Positions 3,250-5,417 of a stretch of DNA of 5,417 nucleotides are shown piece by piece (position 1 is the first letter of the stretch; every line of letters begins with the position of its first letter). Position numbers and translations under genes: made by a program. The notes below the pieces were generated by a model. That model was not told where the DNA came from and did no database searches. It saw only the letters and a program-made list of their open reading frames with translations. This stretch comes from Anaerolineales bacterium (GTDB taxonomy: Bacteria; Chloroflexota; Anaerolineae; Anaerolineales; DRMV01), in the NCBI GenBank assembly GCA_026985785.1, contig JALSPT010000012.1, positions 1 through 5,417 on the forward strand, in the 5' to 3' direction.

Positions 3250-5417
3250 TGGGGCGAAGGCGCGCCAGCAGGCCGTGTTTGAGGGGGTGATAGCGTTTGA
3301 CCATGATGACGTTCACCTCGGCTTGCTGGGCGATGCGCTGCGGGATGGTGCCAAACATGGCGCGTTCCAACAGCCCTTCTTCCGAGGCGCCCACCACGAT
3401 CTGCTCGAACTGGCGCTCTTTGGCGTAGGCGAGCACGTCGGCCACTACGTCGTCGCCGGGCACGAGGCGGAGTTCTACCGGAAAATCGGTGATGGTAGCG
3501 ATCTGCTCCATCAGTGCCCGCTGGCGTTCCTCGGCGGCTTTCATATCGCCTTCCCGTGGCGTGAGGTGGAGCGCCACCACCTGCGGGGGCGGTTCGCCGG
3601 GCTTGGCCACGCGCTCGGCGGTGTACACGGCCTGCGCGACGGCGATTTCCACCGCCAGTTGGGTATGCGGCCCGCCTGCTACCGGCACCAGGATGCGCCG
3701 CGGCGGCGTGACCGGTTTTACCAGCCGGATGACGGCCACGTTGCAGGGCGGGTTAGCCGAAATTTCGTCGATGATCTTGCCGAGGTGGGCTCCTGCGGTG
3801 TTAGAGTAGCCAGGCCAGTGGAGCAACATGAGTTCCACGCCGCGCTCTTGAGCGGCGGTGATGATGGAGCGCGATATCTTGCGCCCTAAGCGCAATTGGG
3901 TGCGTACCGGCACCTCGTATTCTTGCCCGACGTCCACCACGGTTTCCAGCAGCGGGCGCGCTTGCTTCAGAAAGGCGCGCCCGGCGCTCAGGCTGAGTTG
4001 GTGCGGCACGCGCACGACGTGTAGGGCAAACAGTTCCCCATCGTAGTAGTAGGAAAGCATCGCGCCGAGTTTGGCCACTTCGCGCCCCTCGGCTGCCGTG
4101 ACGACCGGCACGAGGATGGAGTAGCGGCGCTCGGCGATGGTTTCTTCCAGCAGGATGGTGTCGGCTTCTTTGAGCGCCTCCTCGCGTCCGCCCCAGCGGT
4201 GGAAGAGGTACACGCCCAGGACGATCCAGAGGATGGTGGCCGCCCAGGCGATGGGGCTGGCGCGCAGCAGGTCGATGGCCAGGAAGCCCTGCACCGCGAT
4301 GGCTAAAATGGGCAGCGCCGGCACCCAGGGCACTTTGAAGGGACGCTCCAGATTGGGTTCGGTTTGGCGCAGGCGGATGAGGGAGACGTTGGTGAGCAAG
4401 AAAAGCATCAGGAAGGTGAGCGAAGCGCCGCTGGCGACGTCGGCCACGGGCAAGGTGACGGCCATGAAGGCAATCAGCAGCCCACTGAACAGGATGGCCA
4501 TGTGGGGGGTGCGGGTACGCGGATGCACTTTGCCGAACAGTTCGGGGAGATCGCCGCCGCGCCCCATGGCAAACGAGACGCGTGAACTGGAATACACCGT
4601 GGCGTTGAGGGCCGAAATGGTCGAGGCCAGGCCGCCCAAGATCATGATCAGCGTGCCGTAAGGCATGACGTGGGTGGCCAGGCGGATCATGGCGCGTTCG
4701 CCTTCTTTGCCCAGGTATTGCCAGGCCGGCAGGCCGCCGGTGTCGGCATGGGTGAGCGCGCCGATGGCTACGAAGGCCACCAACAGGTAGATGGCGACCA
4801 CGATGATGATGGAGTAGAAAATCGCTTTGGGCAGGTTGCGCCCGGGATCTTTCAGTTCTTCGCCGCTCTGGGCGATGATTTCGTAGCCCTCGAAGGCCAC
4901 GAAAGTCAACCCCATGGCGCTGAACACGCCCCATAGCCCCCGTGGGAAGGGGCCGGGGTCGCGCAGGAAGTGATCCGGCCAGTTGGGGAGGTTGGCCATG
5001 GCTTTGAGGCCAAAGCCGACCAGGATCAGCAGCACCACGATCTTGAAGATGGTGACGATATTGCCCACGGTGCCGGTTTCGGATGCGCCTTTCAGGTTGA
5101 CGTACACGAACAGACCGACGACCACGAGCGCGCTGACCTTGATGGCGAGATCTTCAGCGCTCAAACCGAGCAAGAGGGGCGTTTGCCCGAAGTGAATGTC
5201 GGCCAGTTTGAGCAGTTCGATGAAAAAGGTGCCGAAAATCACGGCGTACAGGCTGCAGGCGACCGAATGGCTGAACCACGAAATCCAGCCAGCGAAGAAC
5301 CCCCAAAAGCGGGAAAGGCCGTGGCGCACCCAGAGGTAACCACCACCCGCTTCGGGGATGGCGGCACCCAGTTCGGCGTACGTCAGGCCGGTGAGGCTGG
5401 TGATGATGCCGTTGAGG
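3242..5417 (-). CDS. APC-family amino acid permease fused to two universal stress (UspA-like) domains; N-terminus beyond right edge
   Basis: The frame stays open from the stop at 3244-3242 to the window edge, giving 724 residues. A GTG at 5329 is internal: 29 residues upstream of it are still clear family sequence (TGLTYAELGAAIPEAGGGYL), so the true start lies outside. APC transporters move amino acids or polyamines across the inner membrane. Numbering from the first full codon, about ten hydrophobic segments lie between 36 and 405, which with the missing TM1-TM2 fits the usual twelve. The APC block FVAFEGYEIIAQSGEELKDP is at 172-191. Two cytoplasmic UspA-like domains follow, about 432-565 (starting YSILVPVV) and 574-708 (starting RRILVPVAGG). 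The second ends with a variant nucleotide-binding loop, VVGASEEGLLERAMFGT. The first lacks a recognisable one. Permease-USP fusions are known in archaea and bacteria, where nucleotide-linked control of transport is suspected. The substrate is unknown. The gene leads a two-gene unit with the NUDIX gene. Confidence 0.94.
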   Translation of the reverse strand, partial: LNGIITSLTGLTYAELGAAIPEAGGGYLWVRHGLSRFWGFFAGWISWFSHSVACSLYAVIFGTFFIELLKLADIHFGQTPLLLGLSAEDLAIKVSALVVVGLFVYVNLKGASETGTVGNIVTIFKIVVLLILVGFGLKAMANLPNWPDHFLRDPGPFPRGLWGVFSAMGLTFVAFEGYEIIAQSGEELKDPGRNLPKAIFYSIIIVVAIYLLVAFVAIGALTHADTGGLPAWQYLGKEGERAMIRLATHVMPYGTLIMILGGLASTISALNATVYSSSRVSFAMGRGGDLPELFGKVHPRTRTPHMAILFSGLLIAFMAVTLPVADVASGASLTFLMLFLLTNVSLIRLRQTEPNLERPFKVPWVPALPILAIAVQGFLAIDLLRASPIAWAATILWIVLGVYLFHRWGGREEALKEADTILLEETIAERRYSILVPVVTAAEGREVAKLGAMLSYYYDGELFALHVVRVPHQLSLSAGRAFLKQARPLLETVVDVGQEYEVPVRTQLRLGRKISRSIITAAQERGVELMLLHWPGYSNTAGAHLGKIIDEISANPPCNVAVIRLVKPVTPPRRILVPVAGGPHTQLAVEIAVAQAVYTAERVAKPGEPPPQVVALHLTPREGDMKAAEERQRALMEQIATITDFPVELRLVPGDDVVADVLAYAKERQFEQIVVGASEEGLLERAMFGTIPQRIAQQAEVNVIMVKRYHPLKHGLLARLRPKR

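Noticed and set aside
3801..4934. 377-codon minus-strand frame inside the permease gene
   Set aside because: An out-of-frame shadow, rich in Arg, His and Pro. The overlapping frame gives textbook APC and USP sequence.

Overview
The window is GC-rich bacterial chromosomal DNA with dense genes, one complete housekeeping gene and no phage, plasmid, CRISPR or RNA genes that I could see. The protein set is a medium-chain-type acyl-CoA synthetase, XseA, a NUDIX protein with an NrtR-type tail, and an amino-acid permease fused to universal stress domains. With the composition, this suggests a free-living environmental bacterium. Chloroflexota (Anaerolineae-like) is my best guess, but the window alone cannot prove it.

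Layout, left to right. (1) Positions 1-866, minus strand: the first 288 codons of an AMP-forming acyl-CoA synthetase that runs off the left edge. (2) Positions 867-1094: a divergent intergenic region. It holds a near-perfect sigma-70-type promoter reading left (TTGACA, 17 bp, TATAGT) and a candidate extended -10 promoter reading right. Each side also carries a strong Shine-Dalgarno-like sequence that no start codon appears to use. (3) Positions 1095-2324, plus strand: complete xseA, the exonuclease VII large subunit. (4) Positions 2325-2553: the gap between convergent genes, almost filled by a 216-bp element (2325-2540). The element has 11-bp inverted repeats near its ends, a perfect 9-bp direct repeat on both sides, and a 135-bp core that folds on paper as a cloverleaf with three perfect hairpins. 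I read it as a non-autonomous insertion element (MITE-like). (5) Positions 2554-3237, minus strand: a NUDIX hydrolase with an intact Nudix box and a C-terminal NrtR-type winged helix. (6) Positions 3242-5417, minus strand: an APC-family permease with two C-terminal UspA-like domains, truncated at its N-terminus by the right edge.

The permease and the NUDIX gene form a tight unit (4-nt gap, with the ribosome-binding site lying across the upstream stop codon), so they are probably co-translated. The acyl-CoA synthetase and xseA diverge from a shared control region. Removing the insertion together with one copy of the 9-bp repeat leaves the xseA and NUDIX stop codons only 4 bp apart. The gap is therefore almost wholly the product of the insertion, and no xseB lay between them before it.

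The item most worth following up is the cloverleaf insertion element. The rest is mostly ordinary metabolism with some unusual domain combinations.
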